64,000 nt of DNA from Pterois miles (lineage: Eukaryota > Chordata > Actinopteri > Perciformes > Scorpaenidae), in assembly GCA_947000775.1 (NCBI GenBank), contig CAMQGK010000040.1, positions 539,846 to 603,845 on the forward strand. Direction: 5' to 3'. Of the stretch, positions 21,686-33,371 are shown in pieces; position 1 is the stretch's first letter; every line of letters starts with the position of its first letter. Both the position numbers and the translations under genes were made by a program. Under the pieces are notes generated by a model that made no database searches, was not told where the DNA came from, and was given only the letters and a program-made list of their open reading frames with translations.

Positions 21686-22606
21686 ATGGATGATGCATTA
21701 AATATAACATATATAACTCTTTATGGGTATGCGGACATGGGCATAAACAGGTATTTTCTTTTTCTTCATTTATTCATAGTTTATATTCTAGCAATCACCT
21801 TTAATTTAACCATTGTGTACCTTATTGGGACACACAAGAACCTCCACGAGCCAATGTACATTTTCATTGCAGCGTTGCTACTGAACTCTTCCATTACCAG
21901 CACTAATGTTTACCCAAAGTTGTTAATTGACATTATATCAGAAAAACAGATCATATCATATTCTGCCTGTCTCTTACAATGTTATATACATTACTCCTTT
22001 AGTGCTTCAGATTTCTTACTGTTGGCAGCCATGGCCTATGACAGGTTTGTGTCTATATGTCAACCTCTACAATATCCAACTATTATGACCAAAACCACAG
22101 TGAGTGTTATCCTGTTTCTGACTTGGCTTTTTCCTGCTGTTCAGGTTGCAGTCCCAACAATACTGAGTGCTAATCTGAAACTGTGTAAATTCACTATAAA
22201 GTCAATTTATTGTAACAATGCATATTACAATCTCTACTGTGAGACTTCAGCAGCACGGTCTGTATCTGATATGTTTAATATATTTGCTCTGGTTTTTTCA
22301 CCCATAGTCTTTATACTTTTTACATATACCAGGATACTTATAATATCCTACCGAAGTTCGAGAAATGTCAGGACAAAAGCTGCACAGACCTGTACACCCC
22401 ACCTGGTAGTTTTCATCAGCTTTTCCTCTGTATGTCTATACGATGTCCTGATAATTGAACTGGATATGGGATCTGACACACATTTCATAGTGACTTCACA
22501 AGCGTTTTTATATTATCCTCTCTTCAATCCAGCTGTATACGGACTAAAAATGAAAGAAATCTTCAAACACCTGAAGAAATTGTTCTGTCAAACTAAAGTG
22601 ATTTGA
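21686..22606 (+). CDS. odorant receptor (fish type), OR B
   Basis: A 306-residue paralogue of OR A from the tandem duplication, starting at the ATG of MDDALNITY. All receptor landmarks are present: LHEPMYIF, MAYDRFVSIC, KAAQTCTPHL and FNPAVYGLKMKEI. Differences from OR A cluster in two patches: around helix 5 (RSVSDMFNIFALVFSP against RYIFGIFNIFTLVLSP) and in helix 6 and loop 3 (VVFISFSSVCLYDV against VVLLFYSSLSLYHV), while the rest is almost identical. Such patches suit gene conversion, or selection on ligand-facing regions. The frame is intact and the gene is probably functional. Confidence 0.95.
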   Translation: MDDALNITYITLYGYADMGINRYFLFLHLFIVYILAITFNLTIVYLIGTHKNLHEPMYIFIAALLLNSSITSTNVYPKLLIDIISEKQIISYSACLLQCYIHYSFSASDFLLLAAMAYDRFVSICQPLQYPTIMTKTTVSVILFLTWLFPAVQVAVPTILSANLKLCKFTIKSIYCNNAYYNLYCETSAARSVSDMFNIFALVFSPIVFILFTYTRILIISYRSSRNVRTKAAQTCTPHLVVFISFSSVCLYDVLIIELDMGSDTHFIVTSQAFLYYPLFNPAVYGLKMKEIFKHLKKLFCQTKVI

Positions 22607-23492
22607 TGTACAGTATTAACACTGGTTACTTCTACTTCTATCATTATCACAACTTTCACTGAGACTTCTCTCTGTGTTTACTTTAATGTCATTTATTTCA
22701 TTAAGAAAGTGTGCACATGCTTGTGTTCCAGAAATGTTTTAATTTGCGTAACATGTTTACTTCAAACTAAGTTTTTCATAATTTTTCTCTACAAGCTGTG
22801 ACTTCAGACCATGTGTGCTTGAACAACCAGGGAAAGGGAGATTGTTTCTGTATGTGAGATGGTGGTTTCAAGTTAGAGACCTTTTACAAGCCTGAAATGG
22901 AGGCTTTGTTTGCAACAAAACATTTTTAAATGTACAATGAGAAAAGAAAATGAATAAATTAAACCTAAAATGAAAGATAATGTTACAGTTGTTATATCCT
23001 GGTTATGTATGCATAGTCAACTCTCATGGGTTCGTCTGTGACTGCAGGACACACAGTGGGACACATTCATTAACCTTAACTCAGGCTGTTGAGCCAGTTA
23101 CAGTACACATTAAGATAAAACCCTCCACCATGTTTAGTCACTCAAGCAAATTCTGCACTGCTAAATTCAGGTGGGGAGGCTTCATTTAACCATCGCTGTG
23201 TGGGATATAATTAAGATCACCTTAGATATTTGGTTTTTTAAAAACTTATCACATGCTTTGTTGGACTTCTCAAAAACACACAATCTAAAGATACAGTTAC
23301 TCTCATCTAGATGGCATCGATTTGGCTTCTAGCACCACTATGGGTGGTACGTTAGAGGCCTTTTGACAAGCCTGAAATGCTGTTTTTTTTTTTTTTTTGC
23401 AAGAAAGCACTTTTAAATGTATAGTGGTAAAAAATGAATAAACCTAAAATAAAAGATCATGTTTCTTATTATACATGCATAGTCAACTACCC
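22607..23492. other. OR B 3' flank and shared block
   Basis: Copy of 14084-14972, including the block at 23218-23492 with the poly-T run. No gene. Confidence 0.75.
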
Positions 23493-24496
23493 AGAGCAAC
23501 GTGACCTTCTCTCCATGCAAAACGAATAGAGCAAGAGCAACTCCACCTCCTCTCCATGCTAAACAAATAGAGCCGGAGGAAGTCAGCCTTCTCTCCATCC
23601 TAAACAAATAGAGCCAGAGGAACTCAGCCTTCTCTCCATCCTAAACAAATAGACCAAGAGCAACGCAACCTTCTCTCCATGCTAAACAAATAGAGCCAGA
23701 GCAACGCAACCTTCTCTCCATGCTAAACAAATAGAGCCGGAGGAACACAACCTCTTCTCCATGCTAAACAAATAGAGCAAGAGCAACGCAACCTCCCCTC
23801 CATGCAAAACAAATAGAGCCAGAGCAACTCCACCTCCTCTCCATGCTAAACAAATAGAGCCGGAGGAAGTCAGCCTTCTCTCCATCCTAAACAAATAGAG
23901 CCAGAGGAACTCAGCCTTCTCTCCATCCTAAACAAATAGACCAAGAGCAACGCAACCTTCTCTCCATGCTAAACAAATAGACCAAGAGCAACGCAACCTT
24001 CTCTCCATGCTAAACAAATAGAGCAAGAGCAACGCAACCTCCCCTCCATGCAAAACAAATAGAGCCAGAGCAACGCAACCTCCTCTCCATGCTAAACAAA
24101 TAGAGCCGGAGGAAGTCAGCCTTCTCTCCATGCTAAACAAATAGGTAGGCACCCTCCTGCTCAGAGCCAAAGGAACACAACCTCTTCTCCATGCTAAACA
24201 AATAGAGCAAGAGCAACGCAACCTTCTCTCTACGCCAATCAGAAATAGCCAGAGCAGCAAAGCATCCTCTCCATTCCAGAAAGATAGAGCCAGAGCAACA
24301 CAATCTCCTCTCCATGCAAAACAAAGAGAGACAGAGCAACACAACCTCCTTTCCATGCCAATCAGAGATAGCCAGAGGAACACAACCTCCTCTCTGTGTC
24401 AAATAGATACAGCCAGAGAAACACAACCTCCTCTCCACGTGAAACAGTTATACAGAGCAACACAACCTCCTCTTCACACCAATCAGATAAAGCCAG
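23493..24496. repeat. minisatellite between units B and C
   Basis: About 24 units. Internal duplication is visible: the stretch with GCAACTCCACCTCC, CCGGAGGAAGTCAGCC and CCAGAGGAACTCAGCC appears near 23535-23660 and again near 23825-23950. This explains why this section is longer than 14973-15750. A GGTAGGCACCCTCCTGCTC insertion interrupts one unit at 24145-24163. Confidence 0.9.
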
Positions 24497-24667
24497 TGTC
24501 ACGACAGGCTACACACTCAGGCTTGGACTCAAAAGCAGACTCAGAGTCGGGGCAGTTCACAATGATCGGCGTCTGTAAGGTCGGTACACGGTAGGGCAAA
24601 AACACAAGTAGACAGGTCCAGAGTGGCAGGCTAAGGGCAACATCAAAAAGGCAGGCAAAGTTCAATA
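24497..24667 (-). repeat. truncated 3' LTR, copy C
   Basis: 171 bp, ending at AAAGTTCAATA and followed directly by GGTTGGTAAGTGGG of pol. About 470 bp present in copies A and B is deleted at this junction. Confidence 0.87.
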
Positions 24668-27439
24668 GGTTGGTAAGTGGGGGCATCTGGTGTCTGCCGT
24701 CGGTCTGCCATCTTCTTGTAGCGTGCTGCGCTCCTTAGTAACATCTGTCGGGCCCCCTTCCAGATGCACTGACAACGTCTGACCAGGGTATGGGGCGAGG
24801 GGACACTAGACTCTCCCTCCCGGTCAGGAAACAATGGGGGCTGGTATCCATAAGCGCACTGGAAGGGGGGAGAGACCAGATGTAGAGCAAGGCAAAGTGT
24901 TATGAGCATATTCGATCCACAACAAGTTCTTACTCCAGGAGACCGGATTTTGTGCCACTCGGCATCTTAATCCGGTCTCCAGTTCTTGATTGAGTCCTTC
25001 AGTCTGTCCGTTGGTCTCAGGATGATGGCCGGAGAACAGACTGACAGATGCTCCCAACAGTGAGCAAAACTCCTTCCAGAAGCTGGAAATGAACTGTGGC
25101 CCCCGGTCTGACACCACATCCCTAGGGAAGCCGTGAATGCGAAAAACATGAGTCAACATAACCTCCGCTGTTTCCTTGGCGGAGGGCAGCTTCGGCAAGG
25201 TAATAAAATGAACCATCTTGGAAAAACGGTCCACCACAGTGAGTACTGTGGTGTTACCTTCTGAGGTGGGCAAACCGGTGACAAAGTCTAAGGAGATGTC
25301 GGACCAGGGGCGATGAGGCACAGGAAGAGGTTGCAGCAATCCTGCAGGTGGTTGGTGGGAGGCCTTACTCTGGGCACAAATGGGGCAGGCCGACACATAC
25401 TCTTTAATGTCTTTCTCCATCGCCGGCCACCAGAATCTCTGTTTAACGACAAACATTGTGCGGCGTGTTCCTGGGTGGCAGGTGACTCAAGAAGTGTGGG
25501 CCCAGTGGATGACCTGAAAACATAAGGTAACAGGGACAAAGAGTCTGTTATGGGGGCACCCCTCGGGTGCCGGTACCTGATCCAGGGTCTTTTTTTACCT
25601 CCCTCTCTATATTCCAGGTGACGGCCCCGACCATGCAGGAAGAAGGGAGGATGTGAGAGGGGTCTCTGGGGGAGTCAACTAAGTTAAACAGTCTAGATGA
25701 GGCATCTGGCTTTCTGTTCTTAGACCTCAGCCGGTAGGAAAGGGTGAAATCAAACCTATTAAGAAAGAAAGAAAGATATTCCTTTATTAGTCCCACAGTG
25801 GGGAAATTCAGTTTTACACTCTGTTGTTCACACAGTACAGTTCACACAGTACATATACATGTCAATGGAGAGATGTCAGAGTGATGGGGCTGCTCCTGAC
25901 AAGCGCCCAGAGCAGTTGGGGGTTTGGTGCCTTGCTCAGGGGCACCTCAGCAGTGCCCAAGAGGTAAACTGGCACCTCTCCAGCAACCAGTTGGTCTTGG
26001 TCCATGGGGGATTTGAACCCGGGTCCTCCACATCCTAACCCAAGTCCTTACGGACTGAGCTACTGCCGCCCCCAAAGAATAAGACCCACTTTGCTTGCCT
26101 TGAGTTTAGGCATTTAGCCGAATGGGGCTAAACGCCTAAACAAAAATCTTGAGTGTATACTCATTTTTGTGGTCCGTCCAGACGAGAAAGGGTTGCTCTG
26201 CTCCCTCCAGCCAGTGGCGCCATTCCTCCAGCGCTGCCTTCACTGTCAGCAGCTCTTTGTTACCTATGTCGTAGTTCCTCTCTGCGGAAGAAAGTTTTCT
26301 AGACAGATAGGCACATGGGTGAAGTTTATTGTCTTTGAGTGCTCTTTGTGAGAGGATGGCACCAATGCTTGAATCAGAGGCATCAACCTCAACAATAAAC
26401 TGTCGGCTGGGATCGGGCAAGGCGAGGATGGGAGCAGAGCTGAACGATTCTTTGAGCCTAGTAAAGGCTTTATCGCATTCAGTGGACCAATCAAACTTAT
26501 TCTTGGGAGATGTCAGCACGTGTAAGGGAGCAGCAATGGCACTAAAATTTCGAATGAAATGCCTATAGAAATTTGCGAACCCCAAGAACCTCTGGACCAT
26601 TTTGCGGTTCATTGGGGTTGGCCAATGTGCCACAGCGCTAACCTTTGCTGGGTCCATCTGCATGTGGTCCAGGGAAACTACAAAACCGAGGAAAGAGACT
26701 GTTGGAAAACAGCAGGGGTGTTAGTGAGCCCAAATGGCATCACTAGATATTCGTAATGCCCACTAGGGGTATTGAATGCCGTCTTCCACTCATCCCCCTC
26801 CCTTATCCTTACCAAATGATAAGCATTACGAAGGTCCTGTTTAGAGAATATCTTAGCCCCTTTCAATAACTCAAACGCCAAGGAGATTAAAGGGAGGGGG
26901 TACCTGTTCTTTGCCATAATGTTGTTCAACCCACGGCAGTCGATGCAGGGTCTGAGTGTGTTGTCTTTCTTTTCTACAAAGAAAAAGCCTGCCCCTGCAG
27001 GCGAGGAGGAGGGGCGGATGATACCAGCCGCCAGTGAGGAGTCAATGTACTCTCTCATTGCCTCCCTTTTGGGGGCAGAGAGAGAGTACAGTCTCCCCTT
27101 AGGTGGAGATGTACCTGGGAGGAGGTCAATGCCACAGTCATATGGCTGATGAGGAGGAAGAGAGGTGGTGCGAGCCTTGTTAAAAACCTCTCTGCGGTCA
27201 TGGTAGCAGGAGGGAACCCCTGCCAACTCTGGGACGATGGCGACCTCTGGTGACGATGAAGGTGAAGAATGTGCAGAAGGTGTCTGCTCCAACACTAGGG
27301 GCGCCAACAGTCTTTCAGTGGACTCCACAGTGGAAACAGACAAGCAGCAGGTTAGATTACAGCCCTCCCCCCATGACAAAATTTCTCCGATAGACCAGTT
27401 AATGTGTGGATTATGTCTTTTTAGCCAAGGGAGCCACAA
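24668..27439 (-). pseudogene. gypsy pol pseudogene, copy C
   Basis: RT without its YxDD motif, RNase H split by a SINE, and an integrase core with all DDE positions visible (LDFVTGLP, VSDRGPQF, NGQTEGLNQ). An extra G near 24869 breaks the frame after GLSP. The chromodomain is deleted. Confidence 0.9.
25763..26073 (-). mobile_element. tRNA-derived SINE inside gypsy copy C
   Basis: Same family as 4411-4705 in reverse orientation. On the minus strand it begins with GGGGGCGGCAGTAGCTCAGT, has the B box GGTTCAAATCC and ends with a CTTT repeat. Copies A and B read straight through this point (CCTATTAAAGAATAAG), so the insertion happened after the unit was duplicated. Confidence 0.92.
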
Positions 27440-27581
27440 AATCAGCGGGTGTAACGCTGATTCAAATACATGAAAACTGATTAACTCAGTGTGATTACTC
27501 GAAACAGTTGCACGGGTGAGGTGCGGTGAGTAACCCTACACAGTAATCTTCCATCCAGCGCGCTTGCCTCAAGTGTCTCTT

Positions 27582-28850
27582 TCAGGGGGAGCGCTGAAGA
27601 CCGAATGTCTCCACCAGGCTACCATCGATGAAGTCTTCGTCAGACCCCGAGTCCACCAGTGGCGGGTATGAAAAAGAGCGACCAGCGGAGATGAACTGGA
27701 CCTGCAGTAAGGGACGAGAGGAAAAGTTCATAGCAGAGGTAGGGCTCACCAGTCTCCTCTCCTTCACTGGTGAGCCCTTTTCTTTTAGTGTACAGGAAGA
27801 CAGAAAGTGTCCGAGTTGACCACAGTAAATACAGCAGCCCTCCCGCAGACGGCGCTGATGTTCTTCCGGAGAGAGTTTTGCCTTACCGACCTGCATGGGC
27901 TCATCCGTCCCACTAGGGGGAGATGGAGAGCTCTCAGGGGTGACCTGGGAAGAAGAACGCCAAGCAGGACGCTGACCCAGAGACTGCCTCGTCTGGACAG
28001 GAGGGGGCACTGCGCTTCGACGTCTTTCTTTGTCCTTTTCCTTTTCTCTTTCCCATAGCCGGTTGTCGATGCGGATGGCGAGCGCGATGACAGCATCAGG
28101 GTCCGCTGGCAGGTCCAGAGGGGCGAGCTGGTCCTTTACGGGGTCCGACAGGCCGTGCAGGAAGGTGTCCATCAGCGAAGCGTCGTTCCACCCACTGTCG
28201 GCGGCCAGAGTACGAAACTCAATGGCGTAGTCAGCTACCCGTCTCTTTCCCTGCCGGAGCCCCACCAACGCCCGAGCGGCTTCTCGACCTGGAGTAGTAT
28301 GGTCAAAGATTTTGCGCAAAGTGTCAGTGAACAGATTGAGAGAAGCACATACCGGGGAGTTTCGAGCCCACTCTGCGGTTGCCCAAGCTTAAGCTCTGGC
28401 AGCCAGGTGGGTAATGATGAAAGCCACCTTGGAGCGCTTGGAAGGAAACTGGGCTGCCTGCAGTTCAAAGTGAAGGCTGCATTGCACCAGAAATGAGTGG
28501 CAATTGTCGGAGTCCCCGGTGAAATGTTACGGCTTGGCAAGATGAGGTGAACCGGAGAAGGACGCCACGGGAGCGAGTGTCGGTGTCGGAGCCAGCGTCT
28601 CATGGAAGGCGGACGCGGCAGGTGGAGTGGCATGGGTTGTCGGGTGAGTCTCTAGCATGCTCAGGAGAGCTTGCATCTGCGTTCCCAGCTGATTAACCTG
28701 TTCACCAATAGTTAAGCGAAACTTCTCTTGATGTTCGCTTAACTGCTTAACGCCGTGACATACGGCAGTAAGCTGTTCCTCGTGTTGACTCAACCGCTTA
28801 CCTTGAGCTTGGATAGCGGTTTGGACCTGTTCTGAGTCTGCTGAGTCCAT
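27582..28850 (-). pseudogene. gypsy gag-protease pseudogene, copy C
   Basis: Starts at 28850. Carries the same two stops as copies A and B. Compared with them it lacks four codons (NADS) after THPTT. The zinc knuckle and LVDSGSDEDF protease motif remain. Confidence 0.9.
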
Positions 28851-28867
28851 TGCTGGGCAGTTCACAC

Positions 28868-29398
28868 TGTCACTACAGGCTACACACTCAGGCTTGGACT
28901 CAAAAGCAGACTCAGAGTCGGGGCAGTTCACAATGATCGGCATCTTTAATACAGGCTTGAGGTCGGTACACGGCAGGGTAAAAACACAAGTAGACAGGTC
29001 CAGAGTGGCAGGCTAAGGGCAACGTCAAAAAGGCAGGCAAAGTTCAATACACGATGATCAAAAACACGAGAGTATGCGGGTAAGCTTCTTCACTAGGAAC
29101 AAAGACGAACTGGCACAGGAGGGAAAGGGAGCACACATTAAATACTAGTGAAGGGAGTGGATGACTATGCACAGGTGGACACAATCAGGGTGGAGGGAAG
29201 ACAATCAGACGCAGGTGACTGGTGTAGATAACTGGGTCAGGAGGAGGTGCTCAAACATGAAGGCGGGAAGCATGCAGGGCAGGGAGTGAAGTGAACTGCA
29301 ACGAGAGGAGAGGTTAAAATGCCAACATAAAACAGGAAGTGCATCCAAATAAAAGCATGCAACAGGAGACACAGAATCAAGACCTAGACTTCCTGATA
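28868..29398 (-). repeat. 5' LTR, copy C
   Basis: 531 bp, nearly identical to the right LTRs of copies A and B. Confidence 0.9.
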
Positions 29399-29550
29399 AC
29401 CAGAGCAACACAACCTCCTCTCTATGCCAGATAGATAGAGCCAGAGCAACACAACATCCTCTCCATGCCAAACAAATATAGCCAGAGCATCATGACCACC
29501 TCTCCACACTAATCAGATAAAGACAGAGCAACAAGACCTCCTCACCATAT
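29399..29550. repeat. minisatellite, unit C upstream
   Basis: About four units; roughly half the number in units A and B, with middle units missing. Confidence 0.85.
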
Positions 29551-29841
29551 GGTATTGCTCTGTCACAGTGTGCCACAATGCACTAGTCATGTCATGTGTA
29601 TGGCCTAAGCGTTGTATGTAACTAACTAACTAACTATAACTAACTGAATTTTTCTGAAATTGTACAGTGTAACCTGACGTTGAACTTGACCCAGAGTGTC
29701 TTTGGGTTGTACTGAGGTTAATGCACATATAGGTCAATGGTTAGGATACTGTTCCAATCTTGCAACAACCCTGTTGAAGGAGGCGCAAACTTTTTTAAAG
29801 ATAACACTCACCCAAGCAAACAAAGTTTAACACCTATGGGT
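29551..29841. other. OR upstream flank, unit C
   Basis: Copy of 12566-12858 with a small deletion in the TAAC repeat region. No gene. Confidence 0.7.
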
Positions 29842-30009
29842 TCAGGCCTCCAGAGTTCGATGAAGTTGTTCAAATGAACTCTTGGTCAAAGAGTTAATGA
29901 GATCCATGGAGGGTGAAGAAATGTCATAAATTATTTGGTCTGACTCGAACAGTTCACTTTTTGATCTCTGAAGATGAACACACATCAAGTGCAGTTTAAG
30001 GTCAGGAAT
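29842..30009 (-). other. conserved upstream block, OR C
   Basis: As at 12859-13026, with one amino-acid difference (SFEQ for SLEQ). Near-identity with unit A stops at about 30080, between this block and the OR start. Confidence 0.6.
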
Positions 30010-30139
30010 CTGTGAATAAATGAGACAACCAAATACATGCTCTGTGTTAATGCAATCTTCATGGTAAGACTTCTTCACTCATATGTGTTATATAATCCCA
30101 CATTCTTATTCATTAATGGTTTAAGTTGTGATTTTCTTC

Positions 30140-31054
30140 ATGGATGATGAATTTAATGTAACATATATAACTCTTGGTGGGTATGTGGAAATGGGAAAAT
30201 ACAGGTATGTGTATTTTTTAATTATGTTTATAGTTTATATTCTAGCAATCACCTTTAATTTAACCATTGTGTACCTTATTGGGACACACAAGAACCTCCA
30301 CGAGCCAATGTACATTTTCATTGCAGCGTTGCTACTGAACTCTGTTGTTTACAATACTGCTATGTACCCCAAGTTGTTAAGTAACTTTATATCAGAAAAA
30401 CAGATCATATCATATTCTGCCTGTCTCTTTCAATTTTTCGTATATTACACCTTAAGTGCTTCAGATTTCTTCCTCTTGTCAGCCATGGCCTATGACAGGT
30501 TTGTGTCTATATGTCAACCTCTACAATATCCAACTATTATGACCAAAACCACAGTGAGTGTTATCCTGTTTGTAGCTTGGCTCGTGCCTGTTTGTGAGAT
30601 GGGAGCCTCAACAATAGCAATTACTAATATAAAACTCTGTAGTTTCACTTTAAAAGCAATTTTTTGTAACAATTCAATTTACAATCTTTTCTGTGTGAGC
30701 TCAAGAGCACTATCTATATTTGATGTGTTTGCTCTGCTAAACATGGCGCTTTTACCTTTGTTTTTCATACTGTTTACATATGCAAGAATACTTATAATAT
30801 CCTATCAAAGTGGTAAAAATGTCAGGAAAAAAGCTGCACAGACCTGTTTACCCCACCTGATAGTTTTAATCTGCTTTTCCTGTTTGTGTGTGTATGATGT
30901 CATAATAATTCAACTGGGATCGGATTTACATTTCATAATGACTTTACAAGCGTTTTTGTATTATCCTCTGTTCAATCCAGTTGTATATGGACTAAAAATG
31001 AAAGAAATCTTCAAACACCTGAAGAAATTGTTTTGTCAAGCCAAAGTGAAGTAA
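30140..31054 (+). CDS. odorant receptor (fish type), OR C
   Basis: A 304-residue OR starting at the ATG of MDDEFNVTY. Motifs seen are LHEPMYIF, MAYDRFVSICQPL, KAAQTCLPHL and FNPVVYGLKMKEI. It is a mosaic. Helix 1 end to helix 2, the helix 3 end through helix 4 start, and the C-terminal tail are virtually identical to ORs A and B, whereas helix 2-3 loop, helix 4-5 and helix 6 are clearly different (VYNTAMYPKLLSNF, VPVCEMGASTIAIT, FDVFALLNMALLP). This pattern indicates gene conversion with its neighbours. The frame is open and the gene is probably functional. Confidence 0.95.
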   Translation: MDDEFNVTYITLGGYVEMGKYRYVYFLIMFIVYILAITFNLTIVYLIGTHKNLHEPMYIFIAALLLNSVVYNTAMYPKLLSNFISEKQIISYSACLFQFFVYYTLSASDFFLLSAMAYDRFVSICQPLQYPTIMTKTTVSVILFVAWLVPVCEMGASTIAITNIKLCSFTLKAIFCNNSIYNLFCVSSRALSIFDVFALLNMALLPLFFILFTYARILIISYQSGKNVRKKAAQTCLPHLIVLICFSCLCVYDVIIIQLGSDLHFIMTLQAFLYYPLFNPVVYGLKMKEIFKHLKKLFCQAKVK

Positions 31055-31517
31055 TGGTACAGTAATAGTGATGGTAGGGATGCTAATGTGCATTCATTTC
31101 TTCTGAAATATTGATGCAGATGTATGAATGTTTAGCTCTTTGCAAGGTATTAAATGTAAGGATTGGTTACCACGCAGTAAACAAACTCTTTACTACTCTT
31201 CATGAAAACAGTAAAGAGTATCTGAACAATGTAATGATCACTTGATGCTACAGTTATGAAAATATACGTCTTTGTCACTGTCAACTACAGCATTGTTAGT
31301 CATGGGCAAACAGGGATATACAGTCATTACCATTTACTTAATTTATTATTATTAAATTTATTATTTGTCATTTCATAGAAAAGATGGTTGAACAGTGTCT
31401 CTGGGCTCAGACCTCCAGAGTTGTAGCTGTTGGAGGTTGTGAAATGTTTTCAAGCAAAAAGCATTTTACTTTTATAATAATCAGCTTGGCAGTGTGTTGT
31501 TTATCATTGCATGTAGG
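31055..31517. other. OR C 3' flank
   Basis: AT-rich non-coding DNA. 31146-31316 is repeated with divergence at 31711-31915. A fragment at 31402-31440 (CAGACCTCCAGAGTTG and following) resembles the end of the conserved upstream block. Confidence 0.65.
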
Positions 31518-31915
31518 ATCTCTAACTGAAATTGTACAGTGTAACCTGACGTTGACCTTGAGTATCTGTATCCTGTACTGAGGTTAATGCACATGCAGGT
31601 CAATGGTTAGGATACTGTTCCAATCGTATCAATCAACAGCCCTGTTGAAGGAGGCGCAAAGTTTTTTTTTCCAGATGTCTCTCACCCATGTAAACAAAGT
31701 TTAACACCTTGTATTAAATGTAAGGATTTGTTACCGTGCAGTAAATTAACTTTGTACTTTTCATCATGGAAACAGTAAAGAGTATCTTCAGTTTGAAAAA
31801 TGCAATGAATAAAAAATGCAAATAAATGTGCTGCAGTGACGGTGACAAATACGTCTTTGTCACTGTCAACTGCAGCATTGTTAGTCATGGGCAAATATAT
31901 AGATAGATATACAGA
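31518..31915 (+). other. ghost OR locus: joined upstream and downstream flanks
   Basis: 31518-31710 matches the OR upstream flank (GAAATTGTACAGTGTAACCTG, GTCAATGGTTAGGATACTG, GAAGGAGGCGCAAA, AAACAAAGTTTAACACC) as at 12675-12850. It runs directly into 31711-31915, which matches the OR C downstream sequence at 31146-31316. No OR or upstream block lies between. A deletion of a former OR copy is the simplest reading. Confidence 0.7.
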
Positions 31916-33359
31916 GGTGCATTGACGACAGAGCCAATCTACAGTACGAGTAAAAGAAAACCAGCAAATCAGCTACAACAGGAAACTTTTTAACGCAGCC
32001 GTCTTAACCAGGACTCCCTTAGAAAGTTGGAAAAATTTGGCTGCTTGCTCCAGTTTCCATGTATGAAGTTTGACAGGCAGATGTAATATGGGGAGATGCT
32101 CAAAAAAGCCTCTTGGAGGTATACCAAAAAACAACAGGAAGTCAGCCATTTGGAATTGAATGTGCGATTTTCGCCCATTTTTAGCGTTTTATAGTCTAAT
32201 ATAGTTTAGTTTTTATAGTCAATATTATAGTCAGATCAACTTGAAATTTGGTCGGCATCGTCTTATCAAAATGATGAGTTTTCACTGAACGACCTCACCG
32301 TAGCGTGGCATTTTGAGCCATTCGCCGTCTAACAGGAAGTTGTTGTAACTCGACTGTGCATGGTCCGATCTGACCTAAATTTCTTCAGCATGATGTCCAG
32401 TCCTGAGGACATTTACGTGTCCATATTGAGTCACATTCATGGCACATTCATGGCAACAGGAAACATCATGTTTTCCCTTTTCACGTACTCCTCCTAGCAG
32501 GTTGACCAGATCCACCTCAAATGTGGTCAGAAAAATCTTAAGACCTTGATGATGCATTACTGTAAAGATTGTGAGTTTTCATTGAACAGCGTTAAGCATG
32601 GCGGCATTTGGTGTGATTAGCCACGAAAAAGGAAGTTGTTGTAACCTCAGCGTACTTTATCAAATCTGCTTCAAGTTTCTGAGGCATGATGGCGGTCCAG
32701 GCCTGAAGTAATTTACATGGCAAACAAGACTTCGTGTTTCATTGCTGGAAGTTATCTCCACCACTAACATTTAGCCACACTCCCTTTCATAAGACTTTGT
32801 CATTTTGGCAGGCATCATTACACTCATCAGTGCGGGGCAACGTGTCGCGTTAATTGCTGCTTGCACCTTTAATTTAACTTTGTATTCTTTTCCACGAAAT
32901 GTATTAAATAAATTACCAGCTACTGGGAGATAGCAGAATATGATGATGAAATAATGTTTAGAATAAAGTAAGTTTAGATCATTTTAAGGTAAATATTGGG
33001 GTAATTACCAACTAATTAGCATGAATTTGCAGATCTGTAAAATTAAGTGTTACTAAAAAAAGCTTTTAAATCTCAATGAGAAACAAATAAAAATAAAAAA
33101 GAAGGATTAAAAAGTGCAGGTCCAGAAATAAGCACAATCCCATTAATAGAGAATACACACTATAATAGTAGAAATAAAGTAACGGGTAGCATATTTCATT
33201 ACTACCAGAGAGGTCAAGTATTGCGGGCTTCAACTGACAATCAAGCTGTTGTAGCCATAAATAATCCACGTTTTTAATTATTGGACAGATTAAACCAAGA
33301 AGTGTCATGAAGTAAAACTGACTGTGAACATGTGATAGTTTAACCATATTATACATGTT
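31916..33359. repeat. AT-rich intergenic DNA with a diverged tandem repeat
   Basis: No gene. Two diverged direct copies of about 220 bp, roughly 285 bp apart, lie near 32224-32440 and 32508-32725. They share CAGATC, GAGTTTTCA, TTGAAC-like blocks, AGGAAGTTGTTGTAAC and TCCAG..CCTGA. The rest (32880-33359) is AT-rich with no recognised feature. Confidence 0.5.
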
Positions 33360-33371
33360 CTTGAGAAGTTA

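Larger units (their letters stand above)
24497..29398 (-). mobile_element. defective sushi-type gypsy element, copy C
   Basis: Third copy. The left LTR stops even earlier (24667) and joins the end of integrase, so the chromodomain region is gone. It alone contains the SINE at 25763-26073. Gag stops and the RT deletion are shared with A and B. Confidence 0.92.
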
